The notes under the pieces were generated by a model, which made no database searches, was not told the DNA's origin, and saw only the letters and a list, made by a program, of their open reading frames with translations. A DNA stretch of 64,000 bases, taken from contig NZ_JFKD01000010.1 of NCBI RefSeq assembly GCF_002115725.1, positions 116,397 to 180,396 on the forward strand, written 5' to 3'. Both the position numbers and the translations under genes were made by a program. The stretch comes from Marivita cryptomonadis. Its GTDB lineage: Bacteria > Pseudomonadota > Alphaproteobacteria > Rhodobacterales > Rhodobacteraceae. Positions 34,922 to 44,706 of this stretch are shown here, in pieces (the first letter of the stretch is position 1; each line of letters starts with the position of its first letter).

Positions 34922-34998
34922 GCTTTATTCGTTTTGCACTTTTTCACGGATTTGGACGCCGGGTCTTTTCTGCCCGGTGAGGGACAGGAGGCACCATC

Positions 34999-37065
34999 AT
35001 GTCAGAGACTGTAAGAGCCATAGAAGACCCGATTGAAACGTACGAGAAAATCCTCGAACACGAGGACAAGGACACGCAGGCGGTTGCCGTCGGAATCGAC
35101 AAGATGGTCAAGGGCGTCGGTCACGTGGTCATGTGGGCGAATGTCCTGCTGATCGGAGCCATCGTTGCGCAGGTGCTGTTTCGCTATCTGCTGAACCAGA
35201 ACTTCCCTAAACTGGACGAGATCCAGTGGCATTTCTACGGACTGGTGACGATGGTCGGCATTTCCTATGCGCTGGTCACCGACAGCCATGTCCGGGTGGA
35301 TATCCTACACCTGCAACTGAGCCGTCGTGCGCAGCGGATCATCGAAGTGCTGGGCATCCTGACGCTGGTGGCGCCGTTCCTCTATCTGATGGTCGATCAG
35401 GGGTGGGATTATTTCTACGAAAGCTGGCGTGTCAGCGAACGGTCGTCTTCGCCGACTGGTTTGCCCGCGCGCTGGGCGTTCAAGGCGATCATTCCGATCT
35501 CGTTTGTCCTTTTGTCCTTCGCGGCGTTGGCACGGTTGATCCACGATGTGCACGCTTTGTTTGTGGCAGGTTCCGAAGAGCGGCAGGGCAAGGATTTGCG
35601 CCTTATCCTTTGGGCGTTGGTGAGCTTTGCCGTGGTGGCGTTCGCGTTGACCTTTCTTGTGCACACGACCGAGGAAAAGCTGGTCATTGCGATGTTCCTG
35701 ACCTTCATCGCGCTTTTGTTCACCGGGTTTCCGGTGGCTTGGGTGCTGGCAGGGACAGGCGTGCTTTATTGTGGGATCGCGTATCTGTTCGACAACGGGA
35801 TGATGAATTGGACCGGGCTTGAAGAAACGCTGATCGGTCTGGATTACCTGAGCCTTGGCGCCGTGGTGAACCGGGTATACGCGACGATGTCGAACGCGGT
35901 TCTGGTTGCGCTTCCGATGTTCATTTTCATGGGGCTTATGCTGGACGAATCCGGCGTGGCGGAAAAGCTGATGACGTCGATGCAGCGTCTGTTCGGGCGC
36001 ACACGTGGTGGTCTGGCGATCACAGTGACGATGATCGGGATCATCCTTGCAGCCTCTACCGGGATTATTGGTGCCTCCGTGGTGTTGCTGGGTGTGCTGG
36101 CCCTGCCGTCGATGGTGGAACAGAAATATTCGCCGCTGCTTGGCACAGGTGTTGTCGCGGCGTCGGGGACATTGGGCATTCTGATCCCGCCGTCGATCAT
36201 GCTTGTCATCATGGCCGACCAGATGGCGCTTTCGGTGGGCGATCTGTTCATGGCGGCAATGCTGCCGGGTATGTTGATCGGGTTTCTGTATCTGACCTAT
36301 ATCTTTGGCATCTCGTACCTGAAGCCGTCGGTTGCGCCGGCACCTGAGGGGGCTGTGCGTCCGGATTGGGCTGCGGTTAAGGATGTGCTGGTTGCGGTTC
36401 TTCCGACATTGGGACTCATCCTTGCGGTTTTGGGGTCGATCTTTGCCGGTATCACCACGCCCACTGAGGCGTCTGGCATCGGGGCCATCGGGGCTACGGT
36501 TTTGGCGCTGGGGTATCGCAAACTGACGCTGCAAAAGCTGATCAATGTGCTCAAGTCCACGTTCAATACGACTGCCTATATCTTCGCCATTTTCCTTGGC
36601 GCGACTGTATTCTCGTACGTGCTGCGCGAACTTGGTGGGGATCAGTTGATCGAAGACATGATCCTTGGCACCGGGTTCGGCCCGAATGGTACTGTGATCG
36701 TGATCCTTGCCATCGTTTTCCTGCTGGGTTTTGTTCTGGATTGGATCGAGATCACATTGATCGTGCTTCCATTGATGCGTCCGATCATCAACGCGCTGGG
36801 TCTCGATATTCCTGGTTACGGCGTTGTCGACGAGGCCGCGTTGGTCTGGTTCGTGATCCTTGTGGCGGTGACCTTGCAGACCTCTTTCCTGACGCCGCCG
36901 GTTGGATTCGCCCTGTTCTATCTTAAGGGTGTGTGCCCGCCAGAGATCAAGTTGGGGCATATCTACAAGGGGGTGGTGCCATTTGTCCTGTTGCAGCTGA
37001 CTGGGTTGGCGTTGGTATTCTTCATGCCATGGCTCGCAACGTGGCTGCCTTCGGTGGCATACTGA
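34999..37065 (+). CDS. Fused TRAP transporter permease DctQM
   Basis: 688 aa. Residues about 30-210 are a DctQ-like four-helix subunit (VLFRYLLNQNFPKLDEIQWH, the DctQ signature); residues about 225-685 are a DctM permease with about twelve spans (GFPVAWVLAGTGVLY, GASVVLLGVLALPSM, GTLGILIPPSIMLVIMADQ, FLTPPVGFALFYLKG). Fusion of Q and M is common in this family. It drives substrate import with a sodium gradient together with the binding protein upstream. GACAGGAGG precedes the ATG. Confidence 0.9.
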   Translation: MSETVRAIEDPIETYEKILEHEDKDTQAVAVGIDKMVKGVGHVVMWANVLLIGAIVAQVLFRYLLNQNFPKLDEIQWHFYGLVTMVGISYALVTDSHVRVDILHLQLSRRAQRIIEVLGILTLVAPFLYLMVDQGWDYFYESWRVSERSSSPTGLPARWAFKAIIPISFVLLSFAALARLIHDVHALFVAGSEERQGKDLRLILWALVSFAVVAFALTFLVHTTEEKLVIAMFLTFIALLFTGFPVAWVLAGTGVLYCGIAYLFDNGMMNWTGLEETLIGLDYLSLGAVVNRVYATMSNAVLVALPMFIFMGLMLDESGVAEKLMTSMQRLFGRTRGGLAITVTMIGIILAASTGIIGASVVLLGVLALPSMVEQKYSPLLGTGVVAASGTLGILIPPSIMLVIMADQMALSVGDLFMAAMLPGMLIGFLYLTYIFGISYLKPSVAPAPEGAVRPDWAAVKDVLVAVLPTLGLILAVLGSIFAGITTPTEASGIGAIGATVLALGYRKLTLQKLINVLKSTFNTTAYIFAIFLGATVFSYVLRELGGDQLIEDMILGTGFGPNGTVIVILAIVFLLGFVLDWIEITLIVLPLMRPIINALGLDIPGYGVVDEAALVWFVILVAVTLQTSFLTPPVGFALFYLKGVCPPEIKLGHIYKGVVPFVLLQLTGLALVFFMPWLATWLPSVAY

Positions 37066-37088
37066 GCCGGACAAGGGGGAGAAGACCG

Positions 37089-38771
37089 ATGACGGACGAC
37101 AACCTTCTGAAACATTTGCGCGCGGTGGTTGGGACACGTCATGTCCTTACCGGCGCCAAGCAGACCGAGCGGTTCCGCAAAGGGTTCCGCTCGGGTGAGG
37201 GTGACGCGCTGGCGGTGGTGCAACCCGCGACGGTTCTGGAACAGTGGCAGGTTTTGAAAGCCTGTGTGGCGGCGGATAAGATCGTCATCATGCAGGCGGC
37301 CAATACCGGGCTGACGGAAGGGTCGACGCCGAAAGGGTCGTATGACCGCGATGTGGTTCTGATCAACACGCGGCGGATGGATGCAATCCACACCGTGCGC
37401 GGCGGTGAGCAGGTGGTGAGCCTGCCGGGGGCGACGCTGTTCGCCTTGGAAAAGCTGCTGAAGCCCATGGGGCGGCAGCCGCATTCAGTGATCGGGTCAT
37501 CCTGTATCGGTGCGTCCATCGTTGGTGGCGTGTGCAACAATTCAGGCGGGTCGTTGATCGAGCGGGGGCCGAGCTATACCGAGTTGTCGTTGTTTGCACG
37601 GATCACGGAAGCAGGTGATCTGGAGTTGGTGAACCATTTGGGTATTGCGCTGGGCGATACGCCGGAAGAGATTCTAACCCGCGTGCAGACAGGCACGTTT
37701 GGTGAAGCTGATCTAGAGGCGACGAACAAGCGGGCGTCGGATACGGAATATCATCGTCGAGTGCGCGATGTGGATGCCGACAGCCCGGCGAGGTTTAACG
37801 CGGACAAGCGGCGGCTTTATGAGGCGGCTGGATGTGCTGGGAAGCTGGCGGTGTTTGCTGTGCGGCTGGACACGTATCCGGTCAATGTGGTTGAGCAGAC
37901 ATTTTACATTGGGACCAATGATCCCGGGGCGTTGACCGATCTTCGACGGTATGTACTGTCAGACTTCGACAGTCTGCCTGTTTCGGGCGAATACATGCAC
38001 CGGGAGTGCTTTGACATTTCAGAGACCTACGGCAAAGACACAGTGTTGATGATCGACAAGCTGGGCACCGACAAGCTGCCGATGTTCTTTGCGATGAAGG
38101 GCGCGGTTGATGCGCGGCTGAACAAGCTGGCGCTGACGCGCGGGTTTACCGACCGGTTCATGCAATTGGTGTCACGCATGGTGCCTAAGCTGTTGCCAAA
38201 GCGGCTGACTGACTTCCGTGACCAGTATGAGCATCACCTGATCCTCAAGATGCGGGATGGAGGTGTCGAGGAAGCGCAGGTTTTCCTAAAGGCATTTTTT
38301 GCCGAGCGGGACGGGGATTTCTTTGAATGTACGCCGCGTGAAGGGAAGTTGGCCGGGTTGAACCGTTTTGCCGCTGCCGGTGCTGCGATCCGGTATCAGA
38401 ATGTGCATCGGGACGAGGTCGAGGATATTCTTGCGCTCGATATCGCGTTGAAGCGGAATGAGCGGAACTGGTTGGAACAGTTGCCTGAGCATATCTCGGA
38501 CAAGCTGGTGCATCGGCTCTACTATGGGCACTTCTTCTGTCACGTATTGCATCAGGATTACATCGTGAAGAAGGGGGTGGATGTGGCTGCGCTCAAGGCT
38601 GAGATGCTTGAACTGCTGGATCAGCGCGGGGCGGAATACCCGGCCGAGCACAATGTAGGCCATATCTACAAGGCGAAACCTGACCTTGCCGATTTCTACA
38701 AGACAATCGACCCGACCAATTCCTTTAACCCCGGCATTGGCAAGATGTCGCGTTGTAAGAACTACGCGTGA
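37089..38771 (+). CDS. dld: Quinone-dependent D-lactate dehydrogenase
   Basis: 560 aa, collinear with E. coli Dld (571 aa). FAD-binding region IMQAANTGLTEGSTPKGSYDRDVV and SVIGSSCIGASIVGGVCNNSGGSL; the C-terminal membrane-binding domain ends YPAEHNVGHIYKAKPDLADF and DPTNSFNPGIGKMSRCKN. It oxidises D-lactate to pyruvate and feeds electrons to the quinone pool at the inner membrane. AAGGGGG precedes the ATG at 37089; the longer frame overlapping dctQM is not real. It follows the permease by 23 bp, so the TRAP system very likely brings in its substrate. Confidence 0.95.
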   Translation: MTDDNLLKHLRAVVGTRHVLTGAKQTERFRKGFRSGEGDALAVVQPATVLEQWQVLKACVAADKIVIMQAANTGLTEGSTPKGSYDRDVVLINTRRMDAIHTVRGGEQVVSLPGATLFALEKLLKPMGRQPHSVIGSSCIGASIVGGVCNNSGGSLIERGPSYTELSLFARITEAGDLELVNHLGIALGDTPEEILTRVQTGTFGEADLEATNKRASDTEYHRRVRDVDADSPARFNADKRRLYEAAGCAGKLAVFAVRLDTYPVNVVEQTFYIGTNDPGALTDLRRYVLSDFDSLPVSGEYMHRECFDISETYGKDTVLMIDKLGTDKLPMFFAMKGAVDARLNKLALTRGFTDRFMQLVSRMVPKLLPKRLTDFRDQYEHHLILKMRDGGVEEAQVFLKAFFAERDGDFFECTPREGKLAGLNRFAAAGAAIRYQNVHRDEVEDILALDIALKRNERNWLEQLPEHISDKLVHRLYYGHFFCHVLHQDYIVKKGVDVAALKAEMLELLDQRGAEYPAEHNVGHIYKAKPDLADFYKTIDPTNSFNPGIGKMSRCKNYA

Positions 38772-38955
38772 AATATTTGTTTAACTCTGAACTACTTTGC
38801 CATGCGCCTGTTGCATGGAAGATATGACGTGGACTTACTGCCCCAGGGGAACCGGGCATGCTAGGAGCGCGTTACATGGTTGAGTGAAGTTGTGTTCAAA
38901 CAATTTGTTCAACGATAAACTAATGGCCAACGGCCAGACTAAGGGAAGAGGGATT
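38772..38955 (+). promoter_or_regulatory. Intergenic region before the pyruvate dehydrogenase operon
   Basis: 184 bp. A 6-bp stem CCATGC/GCATGG (38800-38818) follows dld, and an AT-rich stretch (38890-38925) holds direct repeats of TGTTCAA at 38893-38899 and 38906-38912, 13 bp apart, with TAAAC elements beyond, a plausible promoter/operator for aceE. Confidence 0.45.
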
Positions 38956-41616
38956 ATGAAAGACAGCCCGCAAGATATTGACCCGGTCGAATCCCAGGAA
39001 TGGCAAGACGCGATTGAAGACGTGATCCTTCGGGATGGCGCTGATCGTGCTCATTTCCTGCTCGACAAGGCAGTTCAACAGGCGCGTGCCGCCGGTGCTA
39101 AACTGCCATTCTCGGCGACCACACCGTACCAGAACACCATTGCATCTGACGACGAAGTCGACATTCCCGGCGACACCGAAATGGAGTGGCGCATCCGCAC
39201 CATCAACCGGTGGAACGCGATGGCCACGGTGGTGAAGCGGAACAAGGAAAGCAGCGAATATGGTGGGCATATCGCCTCGTTTGCCTCTTCTGCAGCGCTG
39301 TATGATATAGGGCTGAACCACTTCTGGCGGTCGAAATCAGCGATCCACGGCGGCGATCTTGTGTTTTTCCAAGGTCACGTGATTCCGGGCATTTATGCGC
39401 GCTCCTTCATGGAGGGTCGCATCAGCGCTGAACAGCTTGAGGCATTCCGGTCCGAGGTCGATGGCGGTGGTTTGAGTTCTTATCCGCACCCATGGCTGAT
39501 GCCGGATTACTGGCAGTTCCCGACCGTTTCGATGGGTCTGGGGCCGCTGATGGCGATCTATCAGGCGCGGTTCATGAAATACATGCACAATCGTGGCCTG
39601 ATCGACATGGCTGACCGCAAGGTGTGGTGTTTCCTTGGCGATGGCGAGATGGACGAACCGGAAAGCCGGGGCGCGATTGATCTGGCGCACCGCGAGGGTC
39701 TCGACAACCTGATCTTCGTTGTGAACTGCAATCTGCAACGGCTTGATGGCCCAGTTCGCGGCAACGGCAAGATTGTACAAGAGCTTGAGGGCGACTTCCG
39801 CGGTGCCGGTTGGGACGTGATCAAGCTTCTGTGGGGCCGTGGCTGGGACGAGTTGTTGGAGCGCGATGCTTCGGGCAAGCTGCGCCAGTTGATGGATGAA
39901 ACCGTCGACGGTGACTACCAGACGTTCAAATCCAAAGACGGCGCGTATATCCGCGAGCACTTCTTCGGCAAATATCCTGAAACTGCGGCTCTGGTCGAAG
40001 ACTGGACCGATGATCAGATTTGGGCGCTGCGTCGTGGCGGGCATGACCCCAAGAAGGTCTACAACGCCTTCCTGCGGGCCAGCAAAGCCAAGGGCACGCC
40101 AACCTGTCTGCTGGTCAAGACCGTCAAGGGCTATGGCATGGGCACTGCTGGCGAAGGCCAGAACACCACGCACCAGCAGAAGAAGATGCAGTTCGACCAG
40201 CTTAAGGCGATGCGGGATCGGTTCCAGATTCCGGTCACCGATGAAGAGCTGGAAAAGGAACTGCCGTTTGTCAGCCTGAACAACGCGCAAAAGGCTTATC
40301 TGGCGGATCGGCGCAAAGAATTAGGCGGGTCGTTCCCCAAGCGGGATTGGCGCGATGCACCGAAGCTCGAGATTCCGGCGCTGGAGCAGTTCAAGGGCCA
40401 GCTTGAGTCCACCGGAGACCGTGAGATCTCTACGACGATGGCGTTTGTGCGTATCCTGACAACGCTGTTGCGGGATAAGAAGATCGGCAAGAATATCGTG
40501 CCGATCGTGCCGGATGAAAGCCGCACTTTCGGGATGGAAGGTCTGTTCCGGTCGGCGGGCATCTACAACCCGCTGGGGCAGAACTATACCCCGCAGGATA
40601 AAGACCAGATGATGTTCTACAAAGAGAGCCTGGATGGTCAGGTTCTTCAGGAAGGCATCAACGAAGCAGGCGCTATGGCGGACTGGATTGCGGCGGCGAC
40701 GTCGTATTCGAACCACGGCGTGCCGATGATCCCCTTCTTCATCTACTACTCGATGTTCGGCTTCCAGAGGATCGGTGATCTGTGCTGGGCCGCAGGCGAC
40801 AGCCGTGCGCGGGGCTTTATGCTGGGCGGGACTGCTGGGCGGACCACGCTGAACGGTGAAGGTTTGCAGCACGAGGATGGGCACTCGCACATTCTGGCGA
40901 GCACCATTCCGAACTGCATCAGCTACGACCCAACTTTCAGCTATGAGGTCGCGGTGATCGTGCAGAACGGCTTGCAGCGGATGTTTGTCGATCAGGAAGA
41001 CGTGTATTTCTACCTGACCCTGATGAACGAGAACTATCAGCATCCTGAGATGCCGATGGGGGCCGAGGAAGGGATCATCAGAGGTCTCTACAGAATGCAC
41101 AAGACCGCTAAGCCGGGCAAAAAACATGTGAACCTTTTGGGTTCTGGGACGATCCTTGTTCAGGCAATCAAGGCGGCTGAGATGCTAAAGGAAGACTTCG
41201 GTGTCACCTCGGACATTTGGTCGGCCACGTCGCTAAACGAACTGGCGCGGGATGGTCAAGATTGTGCACGTCACAACCGTCTGAACCCGCTGGCCGAACC
41301 CAAGGTGCCCTATGTCACGCAGCAGCTTGACGGTGCGAAAGGCCCTGTGATTGCCGCGACCGACTACATGAAGAACTACGCTGAACAAATCCGCGCCTTT
41401 GTGCCGGGTCGGTTCACAGTTTTGGGCACCGATGGCTATGGCCGTTCGGACAGCCGCGTGAACTTGCGTCGGTTCTTTGAAGTGGACGCCAACCACATCG
41501 CCGCCGCTGCGATGGTCGATCTCTTCCGCGAAGGCGCGGTGACCGAGAAAGACCTGCAACTGGCATTGAAGAAATACGACATCGACGGCGACAAGCCGAA
41601 CCCGCGTCTGGTTTGA
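38956..41616 (+). CDS. aceE: Pyruvate dehydrogenase E1 component, homodimeric type
   Basis: 886 aa, nearly the length of E. coli AceE (887) and clearly collinear: GGHIASFASSAALYDIGLNHF, FFQGHVIPGIYARSF, the thiamine-diphosphate motif GDGEMDEPES...NLIFVVNCNLQRLDG, and HEDGHSHILASTIPNC. It decarboxylates pyruvate and acetylates the lipoyl groups of AceF. The ATG at 38956 (MKDSPQDIDP) follows AAGAGGG. Most alphaproteobacteria use the two-subunit PdhAB E1; the homodimeric form is typical of beta- and gammaproteobacteria. Whether this genome also carries pdhAB cannot be seen here. Confidence 0.95.
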   Translation: MKDSPQDIDPVESQEWQDAIEDVILRDGADRAHFLLDKAVQQARAAGAKLPFSATTPYQNTIASDDEVDIPGDTEMEWRIRTINRWNAMATVVKRNKESSEYGGHIASFASSAALYDIGLNHFWRSKSAIHGGDLVFFQGHVIPGIYARSFMEGRISAEQLEAFRSEVDGGGLSSYPHPWLMPDYWQFPTVSMGLGPLMAIYQARFMKYMHNRGLIDMADRKVWCFLGDGEMDEPESRGAIDLAHREGLDNLIFVVNCNLQRLDGPVRGNGKIVQELEGDFRGAGWDVIKLLWGRGWDELLERDASGKLRQLMDETVDGDYQTFKSKDGAYIREHFFGKYPETAALVEDWTDDQIWALRRGGHDPKKVYNAFLRASKAKGTPTCLLVKTVKGYGMGTAGEGQNTTHQQKKMQFDQLKAMRDRFQIPVTDEELEKELPFVSLNNAQKAYLADRRKELGGSFPKRDWRDAPKLEIPALEQFKGQLESTGDREISTTMAFVRILTTLLRDKKIGKNIVPIVPDESRTFGMEGLFRSAGIYNPLGQNYTPQDKDQMMFYKESLDGQVLQEGINEAGAMADWIAAATSYSNHGVPMIPFFIYYSMFGFQRIGDLCWAAGDSRARGFMLGGTAGRTTLNGEGLQHEDGHSHILASTIPNCISYDPTFSYEVAVIVQNGLQRMFVDQEDVYFYLTLMNENYQHPEMPMGAEEGIIRGLYRMHKTAKPGKKHVNLLGSGTILVQAIKAAEMLKEDFGVTSDIWSATSLNELARDGQDCARHNRLNPLAEPKVPYVTQQLDGAKGPVIAATDYMKNYAEQIRAFVPGRFTVLGTDGYGRSDSRVNLRRFFEVDANHIAAAAMVDLFREGAVTEKDLQLALKKYDIDGDKPNPRLV

Positions 41617-41635
41617 GCGGGAGGAGAACAAGACT

Positions 41636-42898
41636 ATGACCGTAGAAGTTAAAGTACCGGATATCGGCGATTTCAACGAAGTGCCCGTCGTCACCGTTTT
41701 GGTGAGCGTGGGTGACACGATTGCCGTGGAAGACCCGATTGTCGAACTCGAGTCCGACAAAGCAACGATGGAAGTGCCAAGCTCTGCCGCCGGTGTGGTG
41801 AAAGAGATCAAGGTGTCCGAAGGCGATAAGGTCTCCGAAGGATCGCTGATACTGATCCTTGAGGCTGATGGCGCTGCTGATGCGCCGAAGGACGCGCCCA
41901 AGGCCGAGGCCCCGAAAGCTGAAACGCCCGCCGCTGCTGCTCCGGCAGCCGCACCTGCACCTGCACCCGCAAAGACGGATGCAGGGTTTGGTAAGGTTCA
42001 CGCATCGCCGTCTGTTCGGGCCTTCGCACGGACTGTTGAGGTTGATCTGGCGACAGTCAACGGAACAGGCCGCAAGGGTCGCATCCTGCGCGAAGACGTC
42101 ATGAAGGCGCTGAAGGCGACGGCTGCCCCTGCTGCTGCGGGTGGTGCCGTGTCTGGTGGTATGGGCATCCCGCCGATCCCGGCTGTGGATTTCTCCAAGT
42201 TTGGGCCGATCGAAGAGATCGAAATGCCCCGGATCAAGAAGATCTCGGGTCCGGCGTTGCACCGGTCTTGGCTCAACATTCCGCATGTCACGCATAATGA
42301 CGAGGCGGACATCACGGATCTAGACAAGTACCGCAAGGAAATGGACACGATGGCCAAGGACAACGGCTATCGCGTGACCCTGTTGTCCTTTGTCATCAAG
42401 GCATCTGTGTCTGCGCTGAAAGAGCATTGGGAGTTCAACTCGTCGATCCATCCCGATGGCGACAAGCTGATCAAGAAGGACTTCTACAACATCGGCTTTG
42501 CGGCGGACACGCCCAACGGGCTGATGGTGCCGGTGATCAAAGATGCGGATCGCAAGGGTCTGGTCGACATCTCCAAGGAACTGATGGACCTGTCGAAAGC
42601 CGCGCGCGAAGGCAACCTCAAGTCCAAGGACATGCAGGGCGCAACCTTCACCATCTCGTCGCTGGGCGGGATCGGGGGCACCAGCTTTACCCCTATCGTG
42701 AATGCACCCGAAGTGGCGATCCTTGGTCTGACACGGTCCAAGATGGCACCGGTTTGGAACGGTGAAGAGTTCGTGCCGCGCCTGATGCAGCCGCTGTCGC
42801 TGTCTTACGATCACCGTGCCGTCGATGGGGCCTTGGCCGCGCGCTTCTGCGTGACGCTCAAGAACCTGCTTGGCGATATGCGCAAGTTGATGTGGTAA
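41636..42898 (+). CDS. aceF: Dihydrolipoamide acetyltransferase (E2 of pyruvate dehydrogenase)
   Basis: 420 aa. One N-terminal lipoyl domain (lipoylated Lys in ELESDKATMEVPS, about K42), an Ala/Pro/Lys linker (about 80-115), a peripheral-subunit-binding domain (ASPSVRAFARTVEVDLATVNGTGRKGRIL), and the catalytic domain ending SYDHRAVDGALAARF with the catalytic His. It transfers the acetyl group to CoA. E. coli AceF has three lipoyl domains; this one has a single one. 19 bp after aceE. Confidence 0.95.
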   Translation: MTVEVKVPDIGDFNEVPVVTVLVSVGDTIAVEDPIVELESDKATMEVPSSAAGVVKEIKVSEGDKVSEGSLILILEADGAADAPKDAPKAEAPKAETPAAAAPAAAPAPAPAKTDAGFGKVHASPSVRAFARTVEVDLATVNGTGRKGRILREDVMKALKATAAPAAAGGAVSGGMGIPPIPAVDFSKFGPIEEIEMPRIKKISGPALHRSWLNIPHVTHNDEADITDLDKYRKEMDTMAKDNGYRVTLLSFVIKASVSALKEHWEFNSSIHPDGDKLIKKDFYNIGFAADTPNGLMVPVIKDADRKGLVDISKELMDLSKAAREGNLKSKDMQGATFTISSLGGIGGTSFTPIVNAPEVAILGLTRSKMAPVWNGEEFVPRLMQPLSLSYDHRAVDGALAARFCVTLKNLLGDMRKLMW

Positions 42899-42911
42899 GG
42901 GGGACGATCTG

Positions 42912-44651
42912 ATGGATGTTAAAGTACCCGATATCGGGGATTTCAAAGACGTACCCGTTGTGACCGTTCTGGTCAGCGTGGGCGATACGGTTTCCGCCGA
43001 AGACCCGCTGATCGAACTGGAGTCTGACAAAGCGACGATGGAAGTGCCATCGCCTGCAGCGGGCAAGATCACCGAGATCAAGGTGGCCGAAGGCGACAGG
43101 GTTTCCGAAGGCACCGTGATCATGGTTCTTGAAAGCGCGGATGCCAAAGCTGAAGACGCCCCGAAAGCGGCTGATGCGGCACCCGTGGCCCCGCAATCTG
43201 TGGCGGCAACCGGCACCGCGTCCGGCAAAGGCGATGTGCATGCCGAAGTGGTTGTTCTGGGCTCTGGCCCCGGAGGCTACACGGCAGCGTTCCGCGCGGC
43301 CGATCTGGGTAAGAAAGTTGTCCTGATCGAGAAGTACCCATCGCTGGGTGGTGTGTGTCTGAACGTGGGCTGTATTCCGTCGAAAGCGCTGTTGCATGTT
43401 GCCAAGGTGATCACCGAGGCCGAGGAGATGTCCTCGCATGGGATCAGTTTCGGCAAGCCAAAGATCGACCTAGATGAATTGCGCGACTTCAAGAACAGCG
43501 TCGTTGGTCAGTTGACCGGAGGTCTGAGCGGTCTTGCCAAGGGTCGGAAGGTTCAGGTCGTCCAAGGCTATGGCACTTTTACCGGGCCGAACATGATCGA
43601 AGTGATCGGGGACAGCGGCAAGACCAATGTCAGCTTTAACCAGTGCATCATCGCTGCCGGGTCCGAACCTGTGAACCTGCCCTTCATCCCGCATGACGAC
43701 GAGCGGGTGATCGACAGCACCGGGGCACTTGAGTTGAAGGACATTCCCAAGCGGATGCTAATCCTTGGCGGGGGCATCATCGGTCTGGAAATGGCCTGTG
43801 TGTATGATGCTTTGGGATCGAAGATTTCGGTCGTGGAGTTCATGGACCAGCTGATGCCGGGGGCTGACAAGGACATCGTGAAGCCTCTGCACAAGCGGAT
43901 CGAGGGCCGGTACGAAAACATCTGGCTCAAGACCAAGGTGACGAATGTCGAGGCGCAGAAGAAGGGGCTCAAGGTTACGTTCGAGAACGACAAGGGTGAA
44001 ACCTTTGACGATACGTTCGACAAGGTGCTGGTGGCCGTGGGGCGCAAGCCGAATGGCAAGGTGATCGACGCCGAAAAAGCGGGTGTTGCGGTGGATGATC
44101 GCGGCTTTATCGCCGTGGACAACCAGCAGCGCACTGGTGTGCCGCATATCTTTGCGATTGGTGATGTGGTTGGCCAGCCTATGCTTGCCCACAAGGCCGT
44201 GCATGAAGGCAAGGTCGCGGCGGAAGTCTGCGCGGGTCACAAGCGATTCTTCGATGCGTCGCTGATCCCGTCGGTCGCTTATACTGACCCCGAAGTGGCG
44301 TGGTGCGGCGTCACCGAAACGCAGGCCAAGGCGCAGGGGATCAAGTACGAAAAGGGCGTGTTCCCGTGGGCGGCCTCTGGTCGGTCCTTGGCGAATGGGC
44401 GGAATGAGGGCATCACCAAGCTGCTCTTCGATCCCGAAGATGATCGTGTGATTGGCGCTTGCATCGTCGGCACCAATGCCGGTGATCTGATCTCGGAAGT
44501 GGCGCTTGCCATCGAGATGGGTGCGGATGCGGTTGATCTGGGCCACACGATCCACCCACACCCGACATTGTCGGAGACGGTGAACTTTGCCGCTGAAATG
44601 TTCGAAGGCACAATCACCGATCTGATGCCGCCGAAGAAGAAAAAGGCGTAA
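42912..44651 (+). CDS. lpd: Dihydrolipoyl dehydrogenase (E3) with N-terminal lipoyl domain
   Basis: 579 aa, about 110 longer than ordinary Lpd because a lipoyl domain (VKVPDIGDFKDVPVVTVLV, lipoyl-Lys in ELESDKATMEVPS) and an Ala/Pro linker precede the flavoprotein. FAD motif VVLGSGPGGYTAAFRAADLG, redox disulfide GGVCLNVGCIPSKAL, and C-terminal catalytic HPHPTLSE. It reoxidises dihydrolipoamide with NAD+. The same E3 layout is known from Neisseria and beta-proteobacteria with AceE-type complexes. 13 bp after aceF. Confidence 0.95.
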   Translation: MDVKVPDIGDFKDVPVVTVLVSVGDTVSAEDPLIELESDKATMEVPSPAAGKITEIKVAEGDRVSEGTVIMVLESADAKAEDAPKAADAAPVAPQSVAATGTASGKGDVHAEVVVLGSGPGGYTAAFRAADLGKKVVLIEKYPSLGGVCLNVGCIPSKALLHVAKVITEAEEMSSHGISFGKPKIDLDELRDFKNSVVGQLTGGLSGLAKGRKVQVVQGYGTFTGPNMIEVIGDSGKTNVSFNQCIIAAGSEPVNLPFIPHDDERVIDSTGALELKDIPKRMLILGGGIIGLEMACVYDALGSKISVVEFMDQLMPGADKDIVKPLHKRIEGRYENIWLKTKVTNVEAQKKGLKVTFENDKGETFDDTFDKVLVAVGRKPNGKVIDAEKAGVAVDDRGFIAVDNQQRTGVPHIFAIGDVVGQPMLAHKAVHEGKVAAEVCAGHKRFFDASLIPSVAYTDPEVAWCGVTETQAKAQGIKYEKGVFPWAASGRSLANGRNEGITKLLFDPEDDRVIGACIVGTNAGDLISEVALAIEMGADAVDLGHTIHPHPTLSETVNFAAEMFEGTITDLMPPKKKKA

Positions 44652-44663
44652 ACGCAAAAGAAG

Positions 44664-44687
44664 AGGGGGCCGATTGGCCCCCTTTTT
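44664..44687 (+). terminator. Terminator of the pyruvate dehydrogenase operon
   Basis: 8-bp perfect stem AGGGGGCC / GGCCCCCT, loop GATT, then TTTT. Canonical intrinsic terminator 12 bp after lpd, and usable in part by the convergent chrR. Confidence 0.9.
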
Positions 44688-44706
44688 CGCTGGTCTGCCG
44701 GTCGGC

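Noticed and set aside
35305..37137. 610-codon open frame on the minus strand
   Set aside because: Fully antisense to the TRAP permease; composition rich in Gln, Arg and His with no domains, a mirror of hydrophobic codons.
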